In this document: piece after piece, positions 53,322-61,721 of the stretch
Numbering within the stretch: position 1 is the stretch's first letter
Layout of the letters: each line of letters starts with the position of its first letter
From: Sphingomonadales bacterium
GTDB lineage: Bacteria; Pseudomonadota; Alphaproteobacteria; SMXS01
Length of the DNA: 64,000 nucleotides
Reading direction: 5' to 3'
Assembly (NCBI GenBank): GCA_022844405.1
Contig: JALHLV010000007.1
Span: 1-64,000 of the forward strand
Position numbers and translations under genes: made by a program
The notes under the pieces: model-generated
The model's input: only the letters and a program-made list of their open reading frames with translations
Database searches by the model: none
What the model was told of the DNA's origin: nothing

Positions 53322-53355
53322 ATCCCTGTCCCTTCCGATAGCCTCTTTCCGGTGA

Positions 53356-54066
53356 TTTCCGTCCATATCGACGATGGAGGCCACCGAGAATCGGCCGCGA
53401 AACAAGCCTCCCTCGGGCCTCGACGGCGCGCGAAAGCGGCGCATCCTTACCGAGAGCAAGGTGCGTCCGGTCGTTGTTGTAATAGTCGGCATATGCCGCG
53501 AGCACGCGGCGCAGGTGGGTTTCGTTGAGGATGATCATATGGTCGAGTTAGTCGCGGCGGATCGAGCCAATGAGCCGTTCCACATGGCCGTTCTGCCACG
53601 GCGAATGGGGCATGATCGGGCGGTCGCGGATGCCCATGGCGCGCACCCGCCGGCGAAACGCCAGCCCGATGCACCATCGTTGTCGCGCACCAGGAATTCG
53701 GGCGCGGTGTCCCACGGGAACGCCTCGGTGATCTGCCGCGCCAGCCACAGGGCGGTGGGATGGTCGGCCACGTCGGTGCGCAGGACGACGCGGCGGCCGA
53801 GGCCCAGCGCGACAAAGCCATAGAGCCGTTTGAACCCGAGCGTCCGCACGGTGAACATGTCGATGGCGGCGATGGCATCGGCATGGTTGCGCAGGAAGGT
53901 CGCCCAGCTCTGGCTGGGCCGGCCCCGGCGCGGCACCATGTACCGGGACACGGTCGACTGCGCCACGCGGTAGCCGAGCATGAGCAGCTCGCCGTGGATG
54001 CGCGGCGCGCCCCAGAGCGGGTTCTCCAGGCTCATGCGCTGGATCAGGCCGCCATCGAAATTCCAT
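53356..54066 (-). pseudogene. Frameshifted, 5'-truncated DDE transposase/integrase (IS remnant)
   Basis: Pieces of one integrase-core protein occur in order in different frames. MSLENPLWGAPRIHGELLMLGY... AAIDMFTVRTLGFKRLYGFVAL... EFLVRDNDG lies in the frame 54035-53535. FRRRVRAMGIRDRPIMPHSPWQNGHVERLIGSIRRD lies in another frame. HLRRVLAAYADYYNNDRTHLALGKDAPLSRAVEARGRLVSRPILGGLHRRYGR follows in the frame of 53538. At least two frameshifts or stops disrupt it, and the N-terminal helix-turn-helix is missing. The DDE acidic residues are split between frames, so it is inactive. Confidence 0.85.
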
Positions 54067-54085
54067 TGCTCGCCGCCGTGAGGGC

Positions 54086-54535
54086 TCAGGTCGAGGGCAG
54101 ACCGTCGGCGGGATCGTTGAACGCGATACCCAGCGGCGCGAAGTGCCTGCCGTTGCTGGTCATCAGGACGAGATCATGGGCGGCGGCGGTCGCGGCGATG
54201 GCGACATCCGGGAAGCCGGGGTGACGCCCTGCGGCAAGGGCGCTGTCCGACAGCGCGCCGGCGATTCTGCCCGTCCTCGCATCGAAGGAAAGGATGCGCT
54301 CGGCGCCCTCGTCGAGCAGGGCATCCAGCCATCGGGCAAGTCCATCAGCCCGGTCCGTGCCGCCGGAGCGCCGTAACTTGCAGATACCTTGCTCGATCTC
54401 GGAAACCGTCACCGCCGAGACATAGAGTTCTTCGCCATGGGCCCGCACCCACGCGACGAGAGCGTCGTCGGGCGCCGCGCGCCCGGGCGCCAGCAAAGAC
54501 AGGACCGAGGTATCGAGCAGGAAGCCGGAACTCAA
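54086..54535 (-). CDS. vapC: VapC-type PIN-domain toxin
   Basis: 149 residues. PIN-domain acidic residues: Asp8 in FLLDTSVLS, Glu46 in TVSEIEQG and Asp110 in GFPDVAIAATA, with LVLMTSNGRHF near 125. VapC toxins cut specific tRNA or rRNA. The start overlaps the antitoxin stop by ATGA, the usual toxin-antitoxin coupling. The IS remnant ends immediately downstream of this gene. Confidence 0.92.
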   Translation of the reverse strand: MSSGFLLDTSVLSLLAPGRAAPDDALVAWVRAHGEELYVSAVTVSEIEQGICKLRRSGGTDRADGLARWLDALLDEGAERILSFDARTGRIAGALSDSALAAGRHPGFPDVAIAATAAAHDLVLMTSNGRHFAPLGIAFNDPADGLPST

Positions 54536-54774
54536 AGATCGATCTCACGTGGCGGCGTCCGGTCGCGCTCGAACTCGATCCCGCCGGGAAATGAGAGCAG
54601 TAGGTCGGCGAATGAGGGACGCTGATCGGGATAGAGGCGCCTTGCGTCCTCCACCGGCACCAGCACAGCCGCCGGTCGCCCGTGCCGCGTGATGGTGGTC
54701 GCCTGGCCGTTCTCGGCGGCTTCGACCAGCGCCGAGAACTTGGCCTTGGCGTCACGGATTTGAATGGATTTCAC
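54532..54774 (-). CDS. Phd/YefM-type antitoxin paired with VapC
   Basis: 80 residues. N-terminal MKSIQIRDAKAKFSALVEAAENGQATTITRHGRPAAVLVPV is the Phd fold that binds DNA. The C-terminal part (SFADLLLSFPGGIEFERDRTPPREIDL) matches the toxin-wrapping tail. It is upstream of and coupled to the PIN toxin. Auto-repression of the pair is usual; a small palindrome (TGAC-N8-GTCA, 54790-54805) lies just upstream and may be the operator. Confidence 0.9.
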   Translation of the reverse strand: MKSIQIRDAKAKFSALVEAAENGQATTITRHGRPAAVLVPVEDARRLYPDQRPSFADLLLSFPGGIEFERDRTPPREIDL

Positions 54775-54789
54775 CGGCGACCCTCATTG

Positions 54790-54805
54790 TGACTACATGA
54801 GGTCA
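54790..54805. promoter_or_regulatory. Weak operator candidate TGAC-N8-GTCA upstream of the VapC/antitoxin pair
   Basis: Four-base arms on both sides of an 8 bp centre, 16 bp before the antitoxin start on the minus strand. The AT-rich sequence just beyond (CATAATATAGG) could contain a -10 element. The arms are short, so chance symmetry is possible. Confidence 0.3.
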
Positions 54806-54849
54806 TAATATAGGCTTCCAACCGCCGGTTCAACCGTCGCCGGAGTGAA

Positions 54850-55269
54850 TCAGGCAGCTTCCACGTCCAGCACGATCCGCTTTCCCAGTAACGCAAGGGC
54901 TCGCGTGACTTGCTCGATGTGGCTCCGGTGGTCGAGATCGATCAAGCGCCGGACAACTGTTTCCGTCACGCCCAACCGCTTCGCAAGTTCCGTGTTGGAC
55001 ACACGCGCCGCCTTCATGGCGACGTAAAGCGCAAGCTTGGATGCCTGCAGGGGCGGAACGGCGATGGCATCTGGTCTCGATCCTGGCTGAGGGAGCGGCC
55101 GGCCGAACTCGATGTATCCGCCCAACGCCGCCACCAGCGCGTCAACCGCCTGTTCGCGGGCTTCCTCTACCGTATCGCCATCAGTGATGGCCTCGGGAAT
55201 CTGAGGGAACCGCACGAGATAGCTTCCATCCTCCTGCGGGGTGATGGTGACATCGTAGACGTAACGCAT
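54850..55269 (-). CDS. hicB: HicB-type antitoxin
   Basis: 139 residues. The N-terminal HicB partial RNase-H fold is seen in YDVTITPQEDGSYLVRFPQIPEAITDGDTVEEAREQAVDAL. A C-terminal helix-turn-helix (NTELAKRLGVTETVVRRLIDLDHRSHIEQV) binds DNA. It follows hicA by 15 bp on the same strand, giving the usual toxin-first order. The palindrome at 55507-55524 is a likely target. Confidence 0.95.
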   Translation of the reverse strand: MRYVYDVTITPQEDGSYLVRFPQIPEAITDGDTVEEAREQAVDALVAALGGYIEFGRPLPQPGSRPDAIAVPPLQASKLALYVAMKAARVSNTELAKRLGVTETVVRRLIDLDHRSHIEQVTRALALLGKRIVLDVEAA

Positions 55270-55284
55270 GGTATCTCTCCGTAT

Positions 55285-55494
55285 CTAAAAGTCGGCCTTG
55301 TCAAGCCCAAGCTGTTCGATCATGGCGTGCATGGTGCCGATCGGGATGTCTCCAGTTCGATAAGGAACGATTGTGAAGCGATTACCGTAGGTGAGGCGGG
55401 CGTGACTCCCTTTGCCTTGGCGACTTTCCATTACGCTTACGCCGTCGCGCTTTCCGATCTGCTTGGCCCGCTTAATGAATTGTCGCGTATTCAT
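55285..55494 (-). CDS. hicA: HicA-type mRNA interferase toxin
   Basis: 69 residues from MNTRQFIKRAKQIG. The catalytic His is His31 in RQGKGSHARLTYGNRFTIVPYRTGDIPIGTMHAMIEQLGL, a good HicA match. It would degrade mRNA in a translation-dependent manner. An in-frame ATG six codons upstream (55512) is less likely because it overlaps the palindrome. Confidence 0.93.
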   Translation of the reverse strand: MNTRQFIKRAKQIGKRDGVSVMESRQGKGSHARLTYGNRFTIVPYRTGDIPIGTMHAMIEQLGLDKADF

Positions 55495-55506
55495 TACCTG
55501 CAATAA

Positions 55507-55524
55507 TCGCACATATATGTGCGA
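55507..55524. promoter_or_regulatory. HicAB operator palindrome
   Basis: TCGCACATATATGTGCGA is an 18 bp perfect palindrome located 13 bp upstream of the hicA start. A second, imperfect site (GCGCACATATG) lies about 30 bp further upstream, near 55548-55558. Two sites with a shared half (CGCACATAT) fit repression by HicB or HicAB. Binding is inferred. Confidence 0.65.
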
Positions 55525-55585
55525 ATCCCAATCTAAAATACGTTTATGCGCACATATGCTGGAGTTCCTCGCGAGCGTCGCTGCT

Positions 55586-56317
55586 TTACTGTTTCAGCCT
55601 TCTATCGAACATCTCCGACATCTTCCGCCAGGCGATCTCGGCGCGGTCCTTCACATAGGCCGGGCGCTGCGGGAAGCAGAAGCCGTGCTCGGTCTCGGGG
55701 TGGATCTCGCATTCGTAGGACACGCCGCGGTCCTCAAGCGCCTTGGTCAGGGTCGGGATCACGTCGTCGCTGACCCATGGATCATGCGCGGCGAAGCCGA
55801 GATAGAGTTCGCCCTTGATGTTTGGGACCAGCAGGTGCGGCGAGTCCGGCTTGTCGGTGACGATGCCGACGCCGTAGAGCGAGGCGGTGGCGACGATCTT
55901 GTCCGGGAACGTGCCGGCGGCGGCCACCACATACTGGCCGCTCATGCAGTAGCCGACGCAGCCATAGGGCGCCTTGGCGGCCGGATGAGCCTCCAGGTAG
56001 TCGATCATGCCCTGGGTGTCGCGCATCACCCGGTCGACATCGAGCGTGGCCATGGTCGCCATCACCAGCTTGAATACATTGTCCCGGTCCATGGAGAAAT
56101 CGAACCGCAACTGGCCGTTGCGGTAGTACATGTCCGGCAACAGGCAGAAATAGCCCTGCGAGGCGATGCGCCGGGCGAAATCGCGCAGCTCCTCGCGGAT
56201 GCCGGGCGCGTCCATGTAGAGGATCACGGCCGGAAACGGACCCTTGCCGTCGGGATGGACGACGAAGCTGCCCATCTTCCCGTCCGGTGTTACCACGTCG
56301 ATCTCGAACTCCGCCAT
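55586..56317 (-). CDS. Dienelactone hydrolase family protein
   Basis: 243 residues from the ATG preceded by GGGAGACG. Alpha/beta-hydrolase with the Cys nucleophile (Cys124 in VGYCMSGQYV), as in dienelactone hydrolase, and the late acid and His in AAHDPW and ETEHGFCFPQ. Other features are AVILYMDAPGIREELRDFARRIASQGYFCLLPDMYYR. It would hydrolyse a lactone or ester, fitting degradation of aromatic or terpenoid compounds. It is divergent from the LLM oxidoreductase, 97 bp apart. Confidence 0.93.
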   Translation of the reverse strand: MAEFEIDVVTPDGKMGSFVVHPDGKGPFPAVILYMDAPGIREELRDFARRIASQGYFCLLPDMYYRNGQLRFDFSMDRDNVFKLVMATMATLDVDRVMRDTQGMIDYLEAHPAAKAPYGCVGYCMSGQYVVAAAGTFPDKIVATASLYGVGIVTDKPDSPHLLVPNIKGELYLGFAAHDPWVSDDVIPTLTKALEDRGVSYECEIHPETEHGFCFPQRPAYVKDRAEIAWRKMSEMFDRRLKQ

Positions 56318-56414
56318 GTGCGTCTCCCGTCGCTGAATCCGGCATGCATTCATTCTTTGGTTGGCTATAGTATCCGCCACGGGGACGAGTGAAAGTCATT
56401 TCGGGGAGGATGCC

Positions 56415-57305
56415 ATGCTGATCGGAGCAAGTTTTCCGGGCGTCGAGATCGGTAACGATCCTGGCGCCATCAGGGACTTCGCGCAGGGTGCGGAAGACCT
56501 GGGTTTCGACTACATCACCACCACGGATCATGTCCTGGGCGTCGATCCCAAGGGCGATCCCAGGATCTTCGCGCCCTACAAGCTGGAGGACGCGTTCCAC
56601 GAGCCGTTCGTGCTCTACGGCTTCATCGCCGCCTGCACCAAGCGTGTCGGGCTTGCCACCGGCATCCTGATCCTGCCGCAGCGCCAGGCGGTGCTGGTCG
56701 CCAAGCAGTCGGCCGAGGTCGACGTATTGTCCGGCGGCCGGCTTCGGCTGGGCATCGGCGTCGGCTGGCAGGCCAGCGAGTACACGGCGCTCGGCATGGA
56801 CTGGCACACCAGGGGCAAACGCTCCGAGGAGCAGGTCGCCATCATGCGGGCGCTGTGGATGAACCGGACCACCGCGTTCAAGGGCCAGTACCATGAGATG
56901 GCCGAGCAGGGCCTCAACCCCAACTCCATCCAGAAGCCGATCCCCATCTGGTTCGGCGGCATGTCCGACGCCGTCGCCGACCGGGTCGGCCGCATCGGCG
57001 ACGGCTGGATTCCGATCGGCACGCCGGAGCAGCTCAAGCCCCAGTTCGAGATCATGCACAGGGCCGCCGAGAAAGCCGGCCGCGACCCGAAGAGCATCGG
57101 CCTGGAAGCGATGACCGGCTTCCAGAACGCCTTCCGCGACAAGCCCGCCGCCACCATGGACCAGGCCCTGCAGGGCGCCGACATCTGGAAGAAGGCCGGC
57201 GCCACCCACCTCGCCATCGGCACCTCGATGATCGGCCTGAACACGGATGTGGCCGCTCACCTCAAGCTGCTGAAAGAGGTGAAGGACGGCGTCCAAGCAC
57301 TTTGA
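56415..57305 (+). CDS. LLM-class (F420-dependent type) oxidoreductase
   Basis: 296 residues from the ATG with CGGGGAGGA. The TIM-barrel luciferase-like signature is visible: GAEDLGFDYITTTDHVLG, LATGILILPQRQAVLVAKQSAEVDVLSGGRLRLGIGVGWQASEY, IPIWFGGMSDAVADRVGRIGDGW. This pattern belongs to the group annotated as F420-dependent LLM oxidoreductases. It is followed by an enoyl-CoA hydratase and an acyl-CoA dehydrogenase in the same direction. It might reduce or oxidise a carbonyl or alkene in that route. Confidence 0.9.
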   Translation: MLIGASFPGVEIGNDPGAIRDFAQGAEDLGFDYITTTDHVLGVDPKGDPRIFAPYKLEDAFHEPFVLYGFIAACTKRVGLATGILILPQRQAVLVAKQSAEVDVLSGGRLRLGIGVGWQASEYTALGMDWHTRGKRSEEQVAIMRALWMNRTTAFKGQYHEMAEQGLNPNSIQKPIPIWFGGMSDAVADRVGRIGDGWIPIGTPEQLKPQFEIMHRAAEKAGRDPKSIGLEAMTGFQNAFRDKPAATMDQALQGADIWKKAGATHLAIGTSMIGLNTDVAAHLKLLKEVKDGVQAL

Positions 57306-57336
57306 ATCCATCAGGAAAGAGAGAAAGGTAAGTTCC

Positions 57337-58128
57337 GTGGAATACAAGAACATGATCATCGAGAAGGACGGCGCGGTCGATTGGGTGACCTTCAACCGCC
57401 CGGACAACCTCAACGCGCTGAGCCGCCAGTTCGTGCGCGAGCTGAACCACTATTTCGGCAGCCTGGAGACCAACTACGACGTCCGCGTCGTGGTGCTGAA
57501 GGGGAACGGGCGTGCGTTCTGCGCCGGCCTCGACATGAAGGATCCGGAACGGCCGCTCGACAGCACAACCAACACCGGCATGAAGAGCCAGCGCAATTTC
57601 TCGGGCATCATCATGCGTATGCGCCGCTGCCCGCAGCCGATCATCGGCCTCCTCCACGGCTTTGCGGCCGGCGGCGGCTTCTCGATCGCGCTGGGCTGCG
57701 ACGTGCGCATCGCCGCCGAAGGCACCAAGATGAACTGCGCTTTCATCAAGATCGGCCTGTCCGGCTGCGAGATGGGCGCGTCCTATCATTTGCCGCGCCT
57801 GGTCGGCTCGTCGGTCGCCGCCGAGTTGCTCTACACCGGCCGCTTCATCGACGCCGACCGTGCCCTGCGCACGGGCCTTGTGTCGGAAGTGGTGCCCATG
57901 GACCAGCTCGTCGCCGCTGGCAAGTCGCTGGCCGACGACATGATCGCCACCGCGCCGCTGGGCCTGCGCATGACCAAGGAATGCTTCTGGGCCAACGTCG
58001 ACGGCAACGACCTGAACAGTGCCATCGCCATGGAGGACCGCAACCAGATCCTGGCCGTCTCCAACGGCGACGTGGCCGAAGGCGTCAGGTCGTTCCTGGA
58101 GAAGCGCAAGCCGAACTACGCGGCTTGA
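57337..58128 (+). CDS. Enoyl-CoA hydratase/isomerase (crotonase) family protein
   Basis: 263 residues from a GTG with AAAGG upstream. CoA-binding/oxyanion motifs are NGRAFCAGLDMKDPE and HGFAAGGGFSIALGCDVRIAAEGTK, and a conserved Glu is in GLSGCEMGASYHLPRLVG. Hydratases usually have two catalytic Glu; only one is obvious, so an isomerase or other crotonase reaction is possible. It is 31 bp past the LLM oxidoreductase and 22 bp ahead of the acyl-CoA dehydrogenase. Confidence 0.93.
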   Translation: MEYKNMIIEKDGAVDWVTFNRPDNLNALSRQFVRELNHYFGSLETNYDVRVVVLKGNGRAFCAGLDMKDPERPLDSTTNTGMKSQRNFSGIIMRMRRCPQPIIGLLHGFAAGGGFSIALGCDVRIAAEGTKMNCAFIKIGLSGCEMGASYHLPRLVGSSVAAELLYTGRFIDADRALRTGLVSEVVPMDQLVAAGKSLADDMIATAPLGLRMTKECFWANVDGNDLNSAIAMEDRNQILAVSNGDVAEGVRSFLEKRKPNYAA

Positions 58129-58150
58129 TTGAGGCGAAGCGGAGGACGGC

Positions 58151-59317
58151 TTGGATTTCGCCCTGACCGACGAACAGCAGGCCGTCCGCCGGGCCATCGA
58201 GAAGCTCTGCGCACCGTTCGACGACGCCTACTGGCTCGCGCGCGACACCGACGCCCGGTTCCCCGAGGAATTCGTCCGCGCGGTGATCTCGGGCGGCTGG
58301 CTGGGCATCGCCATGCCGGAAGAGGTGGGCGGCGCGGGCCTCGGCGTCACCGAGGCGGCGCTGATGATGCACGCCATCAGCCGCTCGGGCGCCGGCTTCT
58401 CGGGCGCGTCATCGGTGCACATGAACATCTTCGGGCTGAACCCGGTCGTGGTGTTCGGCACCGAGGAGCAGCGCTGGCGCATCTTGCCGAAGATCATCAA
58501 GGGCGAGGACCGGGCCTGTTTCGGCGTCACCGAGCCGGACGCCGGCCTCAACACCACGGCGATCAAGACCCGGGCCGAACGGGTCGGCAACGGCTACGTC
58601 ATCAACGGCAAGAAGGTCTGGACATCGACCGCCCAGACCGCCAACAAGATCCTCATCCTGGTGCGCACCACGCCGCGCGAGCAGTGCGCCAAGCCGACGC
58701 TGGGCCTCAGCCTGTTCTACACCGACCTGGACCGCCGCTATTGCGACGTGCGCGAGATCCACAAGATGGGCCGCGCTTCCGTCGACTCGAACGAGGTGTT
58801 CATCGACGGCCTGCCGGTGCCCGAGGAAGACCGGATCGGCGAGGAGGGCAGGGGCTTCGAGTACCTGCTGCACGGCCTCAACCCGGAGCGGGTGCTGATC
58901 GCCGCCGAGTGCGTCGGGCTGGGGCAGGCGGCACTGGCCAAGGCCGCGCACTATGCGGGCGAACGGATCGTGTTCGACCGGCCGATCGGCAAGAACCAGG
59001 CGATCCAGCACCCGCTGGCGCTGGACTGGATGCAGCTCGAGGCCGCGTTCCTGATGGTGCTGAAGGCCGCCAACCTCTACGACCGCGGCGAGCCCTGCGG
59101 CGCCGAGGCCAACGCCGCCAAGTACCTGTCGGCCGAGGCCGGCTTCACCGCCTGCCAGAACGCGGTGCTGACTCATGGCGGCTTCGGCTATGCCAAGGAG
59201 TTCCATGTGGAGCGCTACATGCGCGAGAGCATGCTGGGTCGCATCGCGCCGGTCAGCCCGCACATGATCCTGAACTTCATCGGCGAACGGGTGCTGGGGC
59301 TGCCGAAGTCGTATTGA
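58151..59317 (+). CDS. Acyl-CoA dehydrogenase
   Basis: 388 residues. TTG start with a perfect GGAGGA SD. FAD/acyl-CoA-binding signatures are CFGVTEPDAGLNTTAIKTRAERVGNGYVINGKKVWTSTAQ near the middle, and HGGFGYAKEFHVERYMRESM near the C-terminus. It would dehydrogenate an acyl-CoA, transferring electrons to ETF. With the upstream crotonase, this is a beta-oxidation-like module. Substrate chain unknown. Confidence 0.95.
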   Translation: MDFALTDEQQAVRRAIEKLCAPFDDAYWLARDTDARFPEEFVRAVISGGWLGIAMPEEVGGAGLGVTEAALMMHAISRSGAGFSGASSVHMNIFGLNPVVVFGTEEQRWRILPKIIKGEDRACFGVTEPDAGLNTTAIKTRAERVGNGYVINGKKVWTSTAQTANKILILVRTTPREQCAKPTLGLSLFYTDLDRRYCDVREIHKMGRASVDSNEVFIDGLPVPEEDRIGEEGRGFEYLLHGLNPERVLIAAECVGLGQAALAKAAHYAGERIVFDRPIGKNQAIQHPLALDWMQLEAAFLMVLKAANLYDRGEPCGAEANAAKYLSAEAGFTACQNAVLTHGGFGYAKEFHVERYMRESMLGRIAPVSPHMILNFIGERVLGLPKSY

Positions 59318-59429
59318 GCGTCTCGACACGCCGCTGGCGCGCTGGCGCAAATCGGCGGCGGACGGTTGCGCGGTCCGGCGGCTTGTTCTAGCGTTGCAAC
59401 CGAACCGATACCATCCAAGGGGAAGACCA

Positions 59430-60329
59430 ATGGCAGACGTAGATCCCGCCGACTATCATGAGAGTGGCCGGTCGTCGCCCACGGGCATGACGTTCTGGGG
59501 CAAGGACAAGAAGAAGGTCCTGCTGGTGACCCGCGGCCATCCGTTTGCCCGCGATCAGTTTTACAAGATCTTCGAAGCCAACCCGGACATCGAGTATTCG
59601 GCCGTGGAGCATCCGGCCGCGCAGCTGATGTTCAACCCGGACTTCGCCAAGAACTTCGACTGCTACGTGCAGTACGACATGCCCGGCATCGAGTTCAACG
59701 GCGCGGGAGAGGGCATGCCGCGCTTCGTCGATCCGCCGCAGTCCTACAAGGACGGCGTCATGGCCATGCTGGAAGCAGGCTTCCCGCTGGTCATCATGCA
59801 CCACACCTGCGCCGCCTGGCCGGCCTGGCCCGAATGGTCCGAGATCGTCGGCGGCCACTTCCTCTACGTGCCGATGAAGTCGCGCGGCGTGGACAAGCAG
59901 GACTCCGGCTACAACATCGACGTGCCCCACAAGGTCACGCCGGTGATGAAGCACCCGATCACCGAGGGCATCGAACCGTTCGACATCGTCGACGAGGTCT
60001 ACATGTCCGAGGTGTTCGAGGACTCGGTGGTGCCGCTGTTCCGCAGCTCGTGGGACTTCACCGACAAGAACTTCTTCTCCTCGGCGCTGGCGCTGAAGGG
60101 CAAGTACTACTCCAACGAGGGCTGGTCGCACCCGCCCAGCAGCAATCTGGTCGGCTGGATCAAGACCTACAAGAACAGCCCGATCGTCTATCTGCAGTTC
60201 GGCGACGGTCCGGCGACCTACCAGAACGAAACCTTCCGCAAGATCCTGCGCCAGGCCATCAACTGGGCCTGCTCGGCCGAGGCGAAGGCCTGGGCGCGCG
60301 AATACAACGCCAAGAAGGCCGCCGAGTAA
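59430..60329 (+). CDS. ThuA-like domain protein
   Basis: 299 residues from the ATG with AAGGGGAAG; upstream in-frame codons are unlikely starts. KKVLLVTRGHPFARDQFYKIFEANPDIEYSAVEHP and FPLVIMHHTCAAWPAWPEWSEIVGGHFLYVP resemble the ThuA (class I glutamine-amidotransferase-like) fold. HPITEGIEPFDIVDEVYMSEVF and the closing VYLQFGDGPATYQNETFRKILRQAINWAC are also typical. Function unclear; some relatives act on sugars or sugar-like substrates. Confidence 0.85.
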   Translation: MADVDPADYHESGRSSPTGMTFWGKDKKKVLLVTRGHPFARDQFYKIFEANPDIEYSAVEHPAAQLMFNPDFAKNFDCYVQYDMPGIEFNGAGEGMPRFVDPPQSYKDGVMAMLEAGFPLVIMHHTCAAWPAWPEWSEIVGGHFLYVPMKSRGVDKQDSGYNIDVPHKVTPVMKHPITEGIEPFDIVDEVYMSEVFEDSVVPLFRSSWDFTDKNFFSSALALKGKYYSNEGWSHPPSSNLVGWIKTYKNSPIVYLQFGDGPATYQNETFRKILRQAINWACSAEAKAWAREYNAKKAAE

Positions 60330-60352
60330 GCCGTCGCCCGCTTTCGGTCACG

Positions 60353-60383
60353 GGAAGGGACCCGCGGGTCCCTTCCTTCGTTT
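60353..60383 (+). terminator. Rho-independent terminator after the ThuA-like gene
   Basis: GGAAGGGACCC (60353-60363) pairs with GGGTCCCTTCC (60366-60376) to give a perfect stem, followed by TTCGTTT. It lies 24 bp after the ThuA-like stop in a 155 bp gap, pointing to termination of the rightward catabolic operon. Confidence 0.85.
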
Positions 60384-60484
60384 CCGGGCAGTTGACCGGC
60401 GGCGCGTGGCTGCCGAATATCCGTTACGTCGCTACGCGCCCGCCTGCTAAGCTACGGCAATCTTGCCGTTTTTTGGGGAAACGG

Positions 60485-60805
60485 ATGGGCTTGCGCGAAG
60501 GTCGGTTGATGGTCTGGGTGCTGGTGGCCAGCGCGCTGCTGGCCGGCTGCGGCGTCAATCCGCGCGAGACCAGGAACGAGAAACGCTACGTCAAGATCTG
60601 CACCCAGTATATCGGCGCGAAATACGCCAACGCCGATGCCCTGTGCCGTTGCCAATGGAAGGGCATCCGCGCCGAGGTGCCGAAGGAGAACCTGGAGGAG
60701 TTCTTCTTCAAGCTGACCGCGGGACGCCGGTTCGAGACCAAGGCCTCGAGGATGATCGACCGGATTTCCGAGCAGTGCCTCGCCGAGCTGGGGCCGGGCA
60801 CGTGA
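60485..60805 (+). CDS. Small lipoprotein, unknown function
   Basis: 106 residues; ATG after GGGGAAACGG. The lipobox is in VASALLAGCGVN (Cys near 21). The mature part is a helical protein with three further cysteines (KICTQY, ALCRCQ) and a C-terminal EQCLAEL. No family recognised. It is convergent with the SDR gene, four bases apart. Confidence 0.8.
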   Translation: MGLREGRLMVWVLVASALLAGCGVNPRETRNEKRYVKICTQYIGAKYANADALCRCQWKGIRAEVPKENLEEFFFKLTAGRRFETKASRMIDRISEQCLAELGPGT

Positions 60806-60809
60806 CGCC

Positions 60810-61574
60810 TTACATCGCCGTCATGCCGCCGTCGACCGTGAACTCCGCGCCGGTCACGTAGCTCGACTCGTCGGACGCCAGGTAGAGGATGCAGTTGGCG
60901 ATGTCCTCGGGCTCGCCCAGACGGCTGATCGGGAAGTTGGCCGTCACGGCGCGGCCGGCTTCCTTGTTCGCGCTGTCGCGCGCGCCGGCCTGCATGTTGG
61001 TCCAGATCACGCCGGGATGCACCGAGTTGCAGCGGATGTTGTCCTGGCCCACTTCGAGCGCGATCGACTTGGTCATCAGCCGCACGCCGCCCTTCGACGC
61101 CGAATAGGCGATGCAGCGCTGCAGGCCGATCAGGCCCGCCACCGACGACAGGTTGACGATGGAGCCACCACCGGCCTTGCGCATTTCCGGCACGGCGTAT
61201 TTGGTGCCCAGGAAGACGCTGGTCAGGTTGACGTTGATCTGCCGGTTCCAGTCATCGAGCGACAACTCGTCGAGCAGCTTGAGGACCGCGATGCCCGCGT
61301 TGTTCACCAGCACGTCGAGCCGGCCATAGGTTTCGATGGTCCGGGCGATGACTGCCTTCCAGCCGTCCTCGGACACCACGTCCTGGCGCAGCGCGATGGC
61401 TTCGCCGCCGGCGTCGCGGATCTTCCGGGCGCAGTCCTGCGCGCCCGTTTCGTCGATGTCCGTCACCACCAGCCTGGCGCCTTCGCGCGCCAGCGTCATC
61501 GCGGTGGTCCGGCCCAGGCTGGGATCGGAGGCGGCGCCCGTGACGATGGCGATTTTTCCCTGAACGCGTCCCAT
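60810..61574 (-). CDS. Short-chain dehydrogenase/reductase (SDR)
   Basis: 254 residues. The cofactor loop is TGAASDPSLG, two residues longer than the canonical TGxxxGxG. NNAGIA, Ser in NLSSVAG, YSASK and VDGGMTAM are standard. TDIDE after beta-2 points to NAD. The protein probably oxidises a secondary alcohol. It is divergent from the MDR reductase gene, with a 147 bp gap. Confidence 0.93.
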   Translation of the reverse strand: MGRVQGKIAIVTGAASDPSLGRTTAMTLAREGARLVVTDIDETGAQDCARKIRDAGGEAIALRQDVVSEDGWKAVIARTIETYGRLDVLVNNAGIAVLKLLDELSLDDWNRQINVNLTSVFLGTKYAVPEMRKAGGGSIVNLSSVAGLIGLQRCIAYSASKGGVRLMTKSIALEVGQDNIRCNSVHPGVIWTNMQAGARDSANKEAGRAVTANFPISRLGEPEDIANCILYLASDESSYVTGAEFTVDGGMTAM

Positions 61575-61721
61575 GATTTTCTCCCGTTTCGTGGGTTGCT
61601 ACGCGGCGCGAGTATGGCAACAGGGTATGCGTGATTGAAAGCCAATTCGCCTTGTGGACGGCCACTTTCGTGCTACGTTCCCGGCCGGGAACAACAGTCA
61701 CGAATGAAGGGAAGCGGGGAC

